DNA of 64,000 bases, from positions 434,001 to 498,000 of the forward strand of contig NZ_CP030929.1 in assembly GCF_003325955.1 (NCBI RefSeq), given 5' to 3'. A model generated the notes under the pieces. That model had not been told where the DNA came from. It saw only the letters and a program-made list of their open reading frames with translations, and ran no database searches. The stretch comes from Aurantimicrobium sp. MWH-Uga1. Lineage in GTDB: Bacteria; Actinomycetota; Actinomycetes; Actinomycetales; Microbacteriaceae. The translations under genes and the position numbers were made by a program. Positions 7,665-15,967 of the stretch are shown piece after piece; the stretch's first letter is position 1, and every line of letters starts with the position of its first letter.

Positions 7665-8804
7665 ATGTCTGATACACCTCGATACTCACCTCTGCACGCG
7701 GTGCATGAGTCACTCGGCGCAAGCTTCACTGACTTCGCAGGCTTCATGATGCCTGTTCGATATGACAGTGACCTCGCCGAACACCACGCTGTGCGCACTG
7801 CTGCGGGTATCTTCGATATCTCCCACATGGCAGAAATCTCCATTACTGGCCCTGATGCAGGTGCGTTCTTGGATTACGCACTCGCCGGCAAGCTGTCCGC
7901 CTTAAATATCGGTCAAGCAAAATACTCACTGCTTCTCAATGAAGCAGGCGGCATCATTGATGATCTCGTAATCTATCGCTTGGGTGAAACTCACTGGTTA
8001 GTTGTGGCCAATGCAGGCAATCGTTTCCCTGTAGTTGAGGCCCTTAATCACCGCACCACCGGCTTCGATGTCAACGTCAAGGACGAAAGTGACGCAACAG
8101 CTCTCATTGCCGTGCAAGGACCGACCGCACTCGAAATCCTCCAGCACACCGTTGGCCTCGAACTCTCTGCTGAAGCGCAAGATCGCCCAGAGAACACCCT
8201 GGAAACACTCAAATACTACTGGTCATTGCCTGCAGTATTCCTGGGCAACCCTGTCCTGATCGGACGCACCGGATACACCGGTGAAGATGGCTTCGAACTC
8301 TATGTCGATGTTCAGCATGCAGCAGTGCTGTGGAACTCACTGATGGCTGCTGGAGAGAGCCGTGGCCTCGTTCCTACCGGTCTTGCGTGCCGCGACACTC
8401 TCCGCCTTGAAGCCGGTATGCCTCTGTATGGCCACGAGCTCAACCTCACCACCGCTCCCGTTCAAGCAGGCCTGGGTAAGGTCGTTGCCTTGTCCAAAGA
8501 AGGCGACTTCGTTGGCCGTGCCGCAACAGAAAAGGGCGTCGCAGCTGATGCTCCGGTGCTGGTGGGCCTCGTTGGGGAGGGCAAGCGTGCTGCGCGAGCT
8601 GACTACGAAATCTATCTCGGAGATAACAAGGTGGGCGTAGTTACCTCTGGTGCCCTTTCTCCCACCCTGGAATACCCCATTGCTATGGCTTTTGTTGATC
8701 CATCTGTCTCCGAAATTGGAACCGTCATAGATGTTGATATCCGTGGCACTCGTCTTCCCTATACCGTTACCGCTTTACCGTTTTACAAAAGAAAGAAGAA
8801 CTAA
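7665..8804 (+). CDS. gcvT: Glycine cleavage system T protein (aminomethyltransferase)
   Basis: 379 residues. It transfers the aminomethyl carbon from the lipoyl arm of GcvH to tetrahydrofolate, releasing ammonia. Seen: [18 protein letters not shown] near 17-33, the catalytic-site aspartates in [10 protein letters not shown] (Asp99/100), [14 protein letters not shown] near 205-220, [18 protein letters not shown] near 245-260, and the C-terminal [12 protein letters not shown]. The frame is open to 7614, but that part lies in the riboswitch. The ATG at 7665 has GGAG at 7655 and the expected N-terminus. It is the first gene of gcvTHP. Confidence 0.96.
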   Translation: MSDTPRYSPLHAVHESLGASFTDFAGFMMPVRYDSDLAEHHAVRTAAGIFDISHMAEISITGPDAGAFLDYALAGKLSALNIGQAKYSLLLNEAGGIIDDLVIYRLGETHWLVVANAGNRFPVVEALNHRTTGFDVNVKDESDATALIAVQGPTALEILQHTVGLELSAEAQDRPENTLETLKYYWSLPAVFLGNPVLIGRTGYTGEDGFELYVDVQHAAVLWNSLMAAGESRGLVPTGLACRDTLRLEAGMPLYGHELNLTTAPVQAGLGKVVALSKEGDFVGRAATEKGVAADAPVLVGLVGEGKRAARADYEIYLGDNKVGVVTSGALSPTLEYPIAMAFVDPSVSEIGTVIDVDIRGTRLPYTVTALPFYKRKKN

Positions 8805-8806
8805 TC

Positions 8807-9178
8807 ATGGCTAACCCCTCACACCTCAAATACACCGAAGAGCACGAGTGGCTCGACATTAACGGTGACAGCGCCACCGTCGGTATCACTGCCTATGCAG
8901 CAGAGAAGCTCGGCGATGTTGTCTATGTGGAACTTCCAAAGGTTGGTTCTTCCATCAACGCTGGAACTGTCGTTGGAGAGATCGAGTCCACCAAGAGTGT
9001 TGGTGAGCTTTACGCTCCAGCATCAGGAACAGTTGTCGAGGTTAACGACGCCGTCGTTGCAAGCCCAGAATTGGTCAACGAAGACCCATTCGGTGCTGGA
9101 TGGTTGATCAAGATCAGCATCACCGACTTGCCTGCACTGCTTGAGGCAGACGCCTACACCGCGCTTACCGGCGAATAA
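8807..9178 (+). CDS. gcvH: Glycine cleavage system H protein
   Basis: 123-residue lipoyl carrier that shuttles the methylamine intermediate between GcvP and GcvT. The lipoylation site is Lys63 in [14 protein letters not shown], with the usual N-terminal [10 protein letters not shown]. It starts 2 bases after gcvT. A UUCG-capped hairpin lies in the 72-base gap before gcvP. The L protein (lipoamide dehydrogenase) and lipoylation genes are not in the window, so they must be elsewhere. Confidence 0.96.
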   Translation: MANPSHLKYTEEHEWLDINGDSATVGITAYAAEKLGDVVYVELPKVGSSINAGTVVGEIESTKSVGELYAPASGTVVEVNDAVVASPELVNEDPFGAGWLIKISITDLPALLEADAYTALTGE

Positions 9179-9184
9179 TTCGTC

Positions 9185-9200
9185 GCTACCTTCGGGTAGC
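9185..9200 (+). other. UUCG-capped hairpin between gcvH and gcvP
   Basis: GCTACC-TTCG-GGTAGC forms a perfect 6-bp stem closed by the very stable C(UUCG)G tetraloop, 7 bases after the gcvH stop. No T-run follows, so it is more likely an mRNA processing or stability element, or a weak attenuator that sets the gcvP level. Confidence 0.55.
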
Positions 9201-9250
9201 CCCCTGTACCACTTTCACAAAGCCCTGCCCTTTTCACGCAAGGAACATAC

Positions 9251-12151
9251 ATGTCGAACGCGTTCGTCAACCGCCATATCGGAACAGATTCTGCTGCTCA
9301 AGCACACATGCTCACTCAGTTGGGATACGACAGCATTGAGCAGCTCATTAAGGCTGCTATCCCTGAGTCCATTCATGTGGATCAGTTCCGTGCTGCAGGT
9401 TCTTCCCTCCTTCCAGAACCCGCAACCGAACGTGAAGCACTTGCTGAACTGCGAGAGTTGGCGTCAAAGAACACTGTTCGTCGCTCACTCATTGGTCAGG
9501 GATACTACGACACCATCACTCCTGCGGTAATCAAGCGCAACGTTCTTGAGAACCCCAGCTGGTACACCGCATACACCCCATACCAGCCAGAAATCTCGCA
9601 GGGTCGTCTAGAAGCCATCATCAACTTCCAGACGATGGTCACTGACCTCACCGGTCTGTCCACCGCGAACGGTTCCATGCTCGATGAGTCGACCTCTGCC
9701 GTAGAAGCCATGCTGCTGGCACGTCGCTCCTCCAAAGTGCAATCCAATGTGTTTGTTGTTGACTCTGATGTCTTGCCTCAGACCAAGAGCCTCATTGCTG
9801 GTCGTGTTGGTGCTGTCGATATCGAGGTCGTGGAACTGGATCTCGCCTCCGGTGCACAGCTGCCTGAAGCTTTTGGTGTGCTCATTCAATACCCCGGAGC
9901 CTCGGGTCGTATTTGGGACCCCAGTGATGTCATCGCCAAGGCGAAAGAAGCTGGTGCTGTCACCATCGTGGCTGCAGACTTGCTTGCTCTCACGCTAATT
10001 ACATCCCCCGCAGAATTGGGTGCTGACGTTGCTGTGGGATCTTCACAGCGCTTTGGTGTTCCCCTGGGCTTTGGTGGACCGCACGCCGGATACCTTGCTG
10101 TTCGGGAAGGTCTTGAGCGCAGCATGCCAGGTCGTCTTGTTGGTGTCTCCGTTGACGCTAACGGTGAACCTGCTTACCGTTTGACTCTGCAAGCTCGTGA
10201 GCAGCACATTCGTCGCGATAAGGCGACATCCAACATTTGTACGGCACAGGTGTTGCTTGCTGTGATGGCTGGAATGTATGCCGTGTACCACGGTCCAGAA
10301 GGCCTCAAAGAAATTGCAACCCAGGTGCACGAGCGCGCAAATGCGCTGGCAGCGATTCTTCGCGCCGGGGGAGTCCAGGTCGCCCATGACAGCTTCTTTG
10401 ACACACTCACCGTGTCTGTTCCTGGCAAGGCTCAGGCTATCTGTGATGCAGCTAAGCAGGGCGGTTTCTTGCTCAATCTTGTTGATGCAGACACTCTTTC
10501 CATCTCGGTGGATGAAACCACCACCCCTGGTGAGGTTGAAACTGTAGCTGGATTCTTTGGGGCTAACGCCGCCTACCAAGTTGTTGCCGCTACTGTTCCC
10601 GCGAAGCTAGTTCGTACCTCGCGCTACCTCGAGCACCCAGTGTTCAACACGCACCGAAGCGAAACCAGCATGATGCGCTACCTCAAGCGACTTGCGGACT
10701 TCGACTATGCTCTCGACCGCGGCATGATTCCTCTGGGCTCGTGCACCATGAAACTCAACGCGGCAACCGAAATGGAAGCAGTCACCTGGCCTGAGTTTGG
10801 CGGATTGCACCCCTTTGCGCCTGCTGATGATGTTGCCGGTTATGTTGAAATGATTGCTCAGCTTGAGAAGTGGCTCATTGACCTCACCGGTTACAACACC
10901 ATCTCTCTCCAGCCCAACGCAGGAAGCCAGGGAGAGCTTGCTGGATTGCTAGCTATTCGTGGATATCACCTGGCTAACGGGGATACCCAGCGCACCATCT
11001 GCCTCATTCCTTCCAGTGCTCACGGAACCAACGCGGCCTCTGCTGTTCTTGCCGGCATGAGCGTAGTTGTTGTTGCTTGTGACGAGGTCGGAAACGTTGA
11101 CCTCGATGATCTTCGCGCCAAGATTGCTGAGCACGGTGACAAGCTCGCCGCCCTCATGATTACCTACCCCTCCACCCACGGTGTCTACGAGCACGCCGTA
11201 CCCGACATCACCGCCGCTGTTCACGCAGCAGGTGGTCAGGTTTATGTTGATGGTGCAAACCTCAACGCAATGACCGGTTTTGCCCGCTTTGGTGACTTTG
11301 GTGGAGACGTCTCACACCTGAACCTTCACAAGACATTCTGTATTCCACATGGTGGTGGTGGCCCCGGTGTCGGACCAGTTGCAGCCAAGGCGCACCTTGC
11401 TCCCTACTTGCCTAGCCACTTTGCAATCCAAAACCCGCACCACGTGTTGGTTGAAGATGGCATGGTCTCCACGGTTACACACGATGGTGTTCAGATCTCG
11501 GCTGCTCCCTATGGTTCACCCAGCATCTTGCCTATCTCGTGGGCTTATGTGCGCATGATGGGTGAAGAGGGTATTCGCCAAGCAACAGCCTCTGCTGTGT
11601 TGGCTGCAAACTACATCTCTCAGCGTTTGGCTCCGTATTTCCCCACTCTCTACACCGGGGATAACGGGCTTGTTGCACACGAGTGCATCTTGGATCTTCG
11701 TCCTCTGACTGCAGAGACCGGCGTAACCGTGGATGATGTCGCTAAGCGTTTGGTGGACTTTGGTTTCCACGCTCCCACCATGAGCTTCCCTGTTGCGGGA
11801 ACCCTCATGATTGAGCCCACCGAATCCGAGGACCTCGATGAGATCGAACGCTTCATCAACGCCATGATCACCATTAAGGCTGAAGCAGATGCTGTTCTTG
11901 CAGGTGAGTGGCCAGCAGATGACAACCCGCTGCACAACGCGCCTCACACTGCCGCCTCCATCGCAGGGGAATGGAACCACCCCTACTCTCGTGAGAAGGC
12001 TGTCTATCCCTTCGCTGAAGGACTGGATGCTGCGACCCGCACGATGCGCGTGCGCAGCAAGTACTGGGCACCTGTTCGTCGCGTCGATAACGCGTATGGT
12101 GACCGTAACCTCGTCTGTTCATGCCCACCGCCTGAAGCATTCGAAAACTAA
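9251..12151 (+). CDS. gcvP: Glycine dehydrogenase (decarboxylating), P protein
   Basis: 966-residue single-chain P protein that decarboxylates glycine and loads the aminomethyl group on GcvH. Seen: N-terminal [36 protein letters not shown] near 80-100, and the PLP lysine in [18 protein letters not shown] (Lys694). The fused two-half architecture is as in E. coli (957 residues). A ribosome-binding site AAGGAAC precedes the ATG. It is the last gene of the operon, closed by a strong terminator at 12154. Confidence 0.96.
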   Translation: MSNAFVNRHIGTDSAAQAHMLTQLGYDSIEQLIKAAIPESIHVDQFRAAGSSLLPEPATEREALAELRELASKNTVRRSLIGQGYYDTITPAVIKRNVLENPSWYTAYTPYQPEISQGRLEAIINFQTMVTDLTGLSTANGSMLDESTSAVEAMLLARRSSKVQSNVFVVDSDVLPQTKSLIAGRVGAVDIEVVELDLASGAQLPEAFGVLIQYPGASGRIWDPSDVIAKAKEAGAVTIVAADLLALTLITSPAELGADVAVGSSQRFGVPLGFGGPHAGYLAVREGLERSMPGRLVGVSVDANGEPAYRLTLQAREQHIRRDKATSNICTAQVLLAVMAGMYAVYHGPEGLKEIATQVHERANALAAILRAGGVQVAHDSFFDTLTVSVPGKAQAICDAAKQGGFLLNLVDADTLSISVDETTTPGEVETVAGFFGANAAYQVVAATVPAKLVRTSRYLEHPVFNTHRSETSMMRYLKRLADFDYALDRGMIPLGSCTMKLNAATEMEAVTWPEFGGLHPFAPADDVAGYVEMIAQLEKWLIDLTGYNTISLQPNAGSQGELAGLLAIRGYHLANGDTQRTICLIPSSAHGTNAASAVLAGMSVVVVACDEVGNVDLDDLRAKIAEHGDKLAALMITYPSTHGVYEHAVPDITAAVHAAGGQVYVDGANLNAMTGFARFGDFGGDVSHLNLHKTFCIPHGGGGPGVGPVAAKAHLAPYLPSHFAIQNPHHVLVEDGMVSTVTHDGVQISAAPYGSPSILPISWAYVRMMGEEGIRQATASAVLAANYISQRLAPYFPTLYTGDNGLVAHECILDLRPLTAETGVTVDDVAKRLVDFGFHAPTMSFPVAGTLMIEPTESEDLDEIERFINAMITIKAEADAVLAGEWPADDNPLHNAPHTAASIAGEWNHPYSREKAVYPFAEGLDAATRTMRVRSKYWAPVRRVDNAYGDRNLVCSCPPPEAFEN

Positions 12152-12153
12152 GG

Positions 12154-12187
12154 TTGAGCCCCTCGAGAGAGGGGCTCAATTCTTTTT
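12154..12187 (+). terminator. Intrinsic terminator of the gcv operon
   Basis: Perfect 11-bp stem TTGAGCCCCTC / GAGGGGCTCAA (12154-12164, 12169-12179) with loop GAGA, followed directly by TTCTTTTT. Confidence 0.93.
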
Positions 12188-12193
12188 GCGCGC

Positions 12194-12223
12194 TTGTCGA
12201 AATTAACGATATATCGCTATAAG
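12194..12223 (+). promoter_or_regulatory. Promoter of the actinorhodopsin gene
   Basis: -35 TTGTCG (12194-12199), 18-base spacer, -10 TATAAG (12218-12223). The spacer holds the perfect 10-bp palindrome CGATATATCG (12207-12216), a possible operator. It lies immediately after the gcv terminator, so the rhodopsin gene should be an independent unit. Confidence 0.6.
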
Positions 12224-12253
12224 CTGGGAATGTTCTACCAATATGGTGACGCC

Positions 12254-12287
12254 AAGCCCCAAAGTAGGGGTATTGACTTTGGGGCTT
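12254..12287 (+). other. Leader hairpin 1 of the rhodopsin mRNA
   Basis: Perfect 12-bp inverted repeat AAGCCCCAAAGT / ACTTTGGGGCTT (12254-12265 and 12276-12287) with a 10-base loop AGGGGTATTG. It is not followed by a T-run, so it does not look like an intrinsic terminator. It lies between the likely transcription start (about 12230) and the gene. Confidence 0.7.
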
Positions 12288-12294
12288 TCCGCCG

Positions 12295-12317
12295 CCATTA
12301 GTACGTCTCACTAATGG
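12295..12317 (+). promoter_or_regulatory. Leader hairpin 2, overlapping the rhodopsin Shine-Dalgarno
   Basis: Perfect 8-bp stem CCATTAGT / ACTAATGG (12295-12302, 12310-12317) with loop ACGTCTC. The last two G of the stem are the first bases of the ribosome-binding site GGAAGG (12316-12321), so the folded form would partly sequester it. Confidence 0.6.
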
Positions 12318-12331
12318 AAGGTTCCACCCCA

Positions 12332-13123
12332 ATGAATAATCTGTCCGACCTGTTGACTGATAGCCAGTTCAACATTGTCTTCAACATGCTCTCGCTGGGT
12401 ATTGCCAGCATGTTGTTCACTACGTTCTTCCTGGTATTAGCCAGAGATCGTGTGCTCCCGCGTTATCGACTCGCAGTCCTCATCTCTGCAACAGTGACAG
12501 GCATTGCGGCCTACCACTACTTCAGAATGTTTGACTCGTTCAACCACGCATTCTCTACTCTTGACGGAGCAGTGAACAATGCTGCTATCTACAACGTGGG
12601 ATACCGCTACGTAGACTGGCTGCTCACCGTTCCACTGCTGCTGATGGAAATCGTTGCCGTACTCGCATTGACCAGACAGCTCCAAAGCTCTCTGCTCAAG
12701 CGTTTGGTACCAGCAGCGGCCCTGATGATTATTTTGGGTTACCCCGGAGATGCCAAGCTCGACATTTGGGGCATTGCTCCCTCAGTCTGGGGTCTGCTTT
12801 CCACCATCCCCTTCCTCTACATCCTCTACGTGCTCTTCATTGAGCTCAGCAAGAGCCTGGTTCGCCAGTCTCCCGGAGTTCAAAAGAAGATCAAGCAGCT
12901 TCGTCTCTTGCTGATCGCAACCTGGGGCGTTTACCCCATCGCCTTCATCTTTGCGATGAACAGCGATGGCTTCGTAGCTGACCAGTTTGTTGCACGCGAG
13001 GTCGGTTACACCATCGCCGACATTCTGGCGAAGTGTTTGTTCGGTCTGCTCATCTTCTCGATCGCTCGCATGAAGTCCGCTGAGGACGATGCAGAGTTCG
13101 CAAAGACTGAGTTCCGCGACTAA
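12332..13123 (+). CDS. Actinorhodopsin, green-tuned outward proton pump
   Basis: 263 residues with seven hydrophobic helices. The helix-C motif YRYVDWLLTVPLLLME carries Asp95 (proton acceptor), Thr99 and Glu106 (donor), the DTE set of proton pumps. The tuning position is Leu103, which in proteorhodopsins gives green absorption. Schiff-base lysine is Lys234 in ADILAKCLFG. His62 in YHYF may be the acceptor's partner. Gly154 in WGLLSTIPF could line a carotenoid-antenna window; that needs an alignment. I chose ATG 12332 over the in-frame 12314 because GGAAGG lies 10 bases upstream. It is a solitary gene with its own promoter and terminator; no retinal-synthesis gene is nearby. Confidence 0.95.
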   Translation: MNNLSDLLTDSQFNIVFNMLSLGIASMLFTTFFLVLARDRVLPRYRLAVLISATVTGIAAYHYFRMFDSFNHAFSTLDGAVNNAAIYNVGYRYVDWLLTVPLLLMEIVAVLALTRQLQSSLLKRLVPAAALMIILGYPGDAKLDIWGIAPSVWGLLSTIPFLYILYVLFIELSKSLVRQSPGVQKKIKQLRLLLIATWGVYPIAFIFAMNSDGFVADQFVAREVGYTIADILAKCLFGLLIFSIARMKSAEDDAEFAKTEFRD

Positions 13124-13133
13124 ACATCACAGA

Positions 13134-13171
13134 AGAAAAGGCAGGCCCTCTATCGGGGGCCTGCCTTTTCT
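13134..13171 (+). terminator. Terminator of the rhodopsin gene
   Basis: 15-bp stem from AGAAAAGGCAGGCCC (13134-13148) with its complement (13157-13171), loop TCTATCGG. The arm itself ends in TTTTCT and more T/C follows. Strong intrinsic terminator. Confidence 0.9.
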
Positions 13172-13173
13172 CT

Positions 13174-13185
13174 TATGCTCAAGAC
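13174..13185 (+). promoter_or_regulatory. Leaderless promoter -10 for the cysteine hydrolase
   Basis: TATGCT (13174-13179) plus 6 bases, then the ATG at 13186. It overlaps the tail of the rhodopsin terminator, so transcription of this gene restarts right at the end of the previous unit. Confidence 0.5.
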
Positions 13186-13734
13186 ATGACGAAGAATGCA
13201 CTCATTGTGGTTGATGTTCAGCAAGGTTTTGACCAACTGGATTACTGGGGACCTCGAAATAACCCCGCCTGCGAAGACAACATTCGTGCGCTTCTGACGA
13301 AGTGGCGCTCGGAAGGTCAGCCCGTTGTGTTGGTGCGACACGATTCCGTGGGTGCTAACTCGCCTCTTCGCCCGGGGCAGCCTGGAAATGATTTCAAGCC
13401 CGGTATCGACGGTGAACATGCGCTGCTGATAAGCAAACAAGTTAACTCTGCCTTTTATGGAACTCCTGACTTAGATGCATGGCTCACAGCATCAGGAATA
13501 TCTGCGGTCACTATCTGCGGTATCACCACGAATCACTGCTGTGAGACCACGGCGCGCATGGCGGGAAACCTGGGTTATGACGTGACGTTTGTTCTCGATG
13601 CCACCCACTGCAATGACAAAAAAGACGTAGATGGCAACGTCATTTCTGCAGATGAGATTGCCCGGGTGACCGGTGCAAATCTTCATGGCGAGTTTGCCAC
13701 CGTTCGTTCAACCGCTGAGGTGTTGAAGGACTAA
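13186..13734 (+). CDS. Isochorismatase-family cysteine hydrolase
   Basis: 182 residues of the cysteine-hydrolase fold shared by nicotinamidase and isochorismatase. The triad is visible: Asp10 in IVVDVQQGF, Lys84 in LISKQVNSAF, and nucleophile Cys118 in TTNHCCETTARMAGNLGYD. The short length and the absence of the nicotinamidase metal-site motif argue against PncA. The substrate is unknown; many relatives act on small amides. No ribosome-binding site is present. The end overlaps the end of the convergent TetR gene by 4 bases. Confidence 0.82.
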   Translation: MTKNALIVVDVQQGFDQLDYWGPRNNPACEDNIRALLTKWRSEGQPVVLVRHDSVGANSPLRPGQPGNDFKPGIDGEHALLISKQVNSAFYGTPDLDAWLTASGISAVTICGITTNHCCETTARMAGNLGYDVTFVLDATHCNDKKDVDGNVISADEIARVTGANLHGEFATVRSTAEVLKD

Positions 13735-14333
13735 TTCAGAATGGCCTTGTCAATGACGGTCATGATGAGGTCAACCCAGTCTTGAGGATCAACTTTGTCA
13801 GGGGCGATATCGTCCACGACACGGCCGACAGTGTATGCCTGGACAAATACCGCGGCGGCTCGGGGGCTGATATCAGTTGACATCCAACCCTTGTTTTGGG
13901 CCTCAATGAAAAGATCAGTAAATGCGTCAGTGAGTCGTTGTTGTTCGACACCGAGCGCGTCATGAAAACGGGGGCTGCTGTAAGTTAGGCCAGCTGCTCT
14001 GGCGCGTTCCAAACGAAATTTAGCGCGTGATTGAGCTTGGTCGTGCGCATTCGCTTGGCGAAGGGCCACAACCAATTCTTCACGCGACTCAACGGTTGCC
14101 AGAATCTGTGAAAGACCGTCAATCGTTGAGTCGACGTTGACACTAAAACGTGAAATGAGTGCCGCTTCGAGCAGATCCTCAAAGTCCTCAAAGTGGTGAT
14201 AAAGAGAACCTTTGGAAACGCCGCTGGCATTGAGAACCTGATCTGCTGTGATGTGTTCTGGATCTGAACCATCTAACAGCTCTGCCATCGTCTCAATGAG
14301 ACGATCGCGAGTGGGATGGGAGGACTTGGGCAT
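13731..14333 (-). CDS. TetR-family transcriptional regulator
   Basis: 200 residues with an N-terminal TetR helix-turn-helix (about 8-55; ITADQVLNASGVSKGSLYHHFEDFEDLL) and a divergent all-helical ligand domain. The target is not evident. It does not face a divergent gene: upstream is the lipoprotein gene in the same direction, 52 bases away. It may act on the adjacent convergent hydrolase, the lipoprotein/CPBP genes or itself. A TAGAAT box lies 5 bases before its ATG. Confidence 0.85.
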   Translation of the reverse strand: MPKSSHPTRDRLIETMAELLDGSDPEHITADQVLNASGVSKGSLYHHFEDFEDLLEAALISRFSVNVDSTIDGLSQILATVESREELVVALRQANAHDQAQSRAKFRLERARAAGLTYSSPRFHDALGVEQQRLTDAFTDLFIEAQNKGWMSTDISPRAAAVFVQAYTVGRVVDDIAPDKVDPQDWVDLIMTVIDKAILN

Positions 14334-14385
14334 AGTTAATTCTACGCCCGGGATGAGGGAGCTAACGTGGACTAAAAGTCTTGCT

Positions 14386-14943
14386 TTATTGCGCAGGTGC
14401 TGTTTCGACTGCGCTGTTAAACAAGGTCCGAGACTCGTCGCTGATGCCGTACTTAATCACAACAATCTGAGGGTCTTGTGAACCGGAGGTGCTGCTCCAA
14501 ATGTTGGACTTGTAGACAAGGTCGTCTGTCACAAAAATTTCAACAAGAAAGTCTTTTCCCTGAATCGTGAAGATGTTTTTCGCCAAGGTAACTTCGGCAT
14601 CCTCAAGAAGAGGGGTGGTGAGCAGTCGCTCGAGTGCCAACAGTGAAACTGTTTCGAGAGAGTCAAAAGTCGCAGGGGACTCATCAGTTAAGTTTGCGGT
14701 TACGACCTGTTTTCCCTCAGGAGCAGTGGGGTCATAAATAATCGCGTAGGTTGTCTGACCAACGGCGAGTGTTTCAGCGCCACCTTCAGTTGTCATTTTC
14801 TTGACTGAGTTCTTCACCACTGTGTTCAGTGCTTCTTGTGCTGCCTGGCCGGAAAGGTTCCGGTTATCTGTTGCGCTACACGCAGTTACCGTCAGTGAGG
14901 CAACCAGAGAAAGGACCAGGGCAATGACAATGCGTTTGAACAT
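14386..14943 (-). CDS. Hypothetical lipoprotein
   Basis: 185 residues. A signal peptide with KR near the start and a hydrophobic core ends in the lipobox LTVTAC, so Cys22 should be lipidated and the protein anchored outside the membrane. The remainder (Asp/Glu/Thr-rich, with TYAIIYDPTAPEGK and FLVEIFVTDDLVYKSN) looks like a beta-rich LppX/LprG- or YycH-like fold, but I do not recognise it. It lies between a CPBP-type membrane protein and a TetR gene on the same strand and has its own -10-like box. Confidence 0.7.
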   Translation of the reverse strand: MFKRIVIALVLSLVASLTVTACSATDNRNLSGQAAQEALNTVVKNSVKKMTTEGGAETLAVGQTTYAIIYDPTAPEGKQVVTANLTDESPATFDSLETVSLLALERLLTTPLLEDAEVTLAKNIFTIQGKDFLVEIFVTDDLVYKSNIWSSTSGSQDPQIVVIKYGISDESRTLFNSAVETAPAQ

Positions 14944-14956
14944 AGGTTCTAGCCTA
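14944..14956 (-). promoter_or_regulatory. Leaderless promoter -10 for the lipoprotein gene
   Basis: On the minus strand TAGGCT (14956-14951) is followed by 7 bases and the ATG at 14943. Confidence 0.4.
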
Positions 14957-14968
14957 GGCGTTGTGAGC

Positions 14969-15745
14969 CTAGGTTCCTGCCAGGAAGCCGGGAGCTAGTG
15001 CCTTCATGGCGGCGTAGCCGGTGAAGGAGACAATATCCAAAATCCAGTGTGCAATCACTAGAGGCATTGTCCGCCCCCAGCGCTGATATGCATACCCAAA
15101 GACAACTCCCATGACTACATTGCCGATGAAGGGCCCAAAGCCTTGGTAGAGGTGATAGCTACCGCGAAGGAGTGCACTTGCGGTGATGATCTGCCAGGTA
15201 CGCCACCCCAACTCCCGCAAACGAGTAAAGAGATACCCCACCACGATGAGTTCTTCCAGCAGTGCGGCACGCAAAGCAGCCAATACCAGCACGGGAATTG
15301 TCCACCAATAGGTATCCAGCGCTGTGGGAACAATCGTGACAGTAATGCCCAGTGCGTGGCCTACTAAATAGAGCGCTAAACCAGGTATGCCTATAACTGC
15401 TGCAAGACCGAAGCCGCGTAGTAGGTCCCTACCAGGTTCCTTGAAGTTGAAACCTAGTTGGGTGAATGCACTCTCGCCGGGCTTCGCCAAGAGCCAGAAC
15501 ACCAGCACCACAGGGACCAAGCCAAAAGTAATCCCTAAGAGTTGGTAAACCAGATCAAAAATGGGTTGATCCGCAAGTGGCTGGTTGATGACCGTCTTCT
15601 GCGCATTGAGCGCTTCAGGAGTGGTCAGCTTGCGGATGAGGGAGACGATGGAATAAATCGCAGATGAACCCAGCGAAAGCGCGAGAACGATAGCAATTTC
15701 GAGCCAGGTGCGCGCACGCTGCTGTTGTGCTGTCCATTGCATCAT
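14969..15745 (-). CDS. CPBP-family intramembrane glutamic protease
   Basis: 258 residues, multi-spanning. The CPBP (CAAX prenyl protease/bacteriocin-processing, Abi) signature is present: a Glu-Glu pair with Arg in LLEELIVVGYLFTRLRELG, a histidine in GSYHLYQGFG, and HWILDIV as the last conserved His/Asp motif. Family members are membrane glutamic proteases or of unknown bacterial function. Substrates cannot be predicted. Residues 50-70 probably form an external loop. TAGGCT plus 7 bases precedes the start. The divergent gene is the peptide-binding protein. Confidence 0.8.
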   Translation of the reverse strand: MMQWTAQQQRARTWLEIAIVLALSLGSSAIYSIVSLIRKLTTPEALNAQKTVINQPLADQPIFDLVYQLLGITFGLVPVVLVFWLLAKPGESAFTQLGFNFKEPGRDLLRGFGLAAVIGIPGLALYLVGHALGITVTIVPTALDTYWWTIPVLVLAALRAALLEELIVVGYLFTRLRELGWRTWQIITASALLRGSYHLYQGFGPFIGNVVMGVVFGYAYQRWGRTMPLVIAHWILDIVSFTGYAAMKALAPGFLAGT

Positions 15746-15758
15746 GGCGATAAGCCTA
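15746..15758 (-). promoter_or_regulatory. Leaderless promoter -10 for the CPBP gene
   Basis: Minus-strand TAGGCT (15758-15753), 7 bases, then the ATG at 15745. It is the same hexamer and spacing as at the downstream lipoprotein gene. Confidence 0.4.
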
Positions 15759-15967
15759 GTTAGTTCAGCTCAGGATTGGTGAATCATGCGTTGTGTGCAA
15801 CAAATAGCTCCACATTGGAGGACTTTCACAACAAATGGAACGTCAATTGTGTCGAGTTTGTAACAAATACTGTATTTCGCCCCAGTTGCACTTTCCGAAG
15901 CGTAGTTTTGAGCTACAGCACACGCCGCTTCGTCAAGGCGGTTATTTAAATCTCACCAGGAGGAACA
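15759..15967 (+). other. Intergenic leader of the peptide transporter
   Basis: This 209-base stretch holds no gene. It contains an AT-rich part (TTTGTAACAAATACTGTATTT around 15855) that may carry the promoter, and ends with a strong ribosome-binding site AGGAGG just before the GTG at 15968. I see no convincing operator. Confidence 0.4.
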
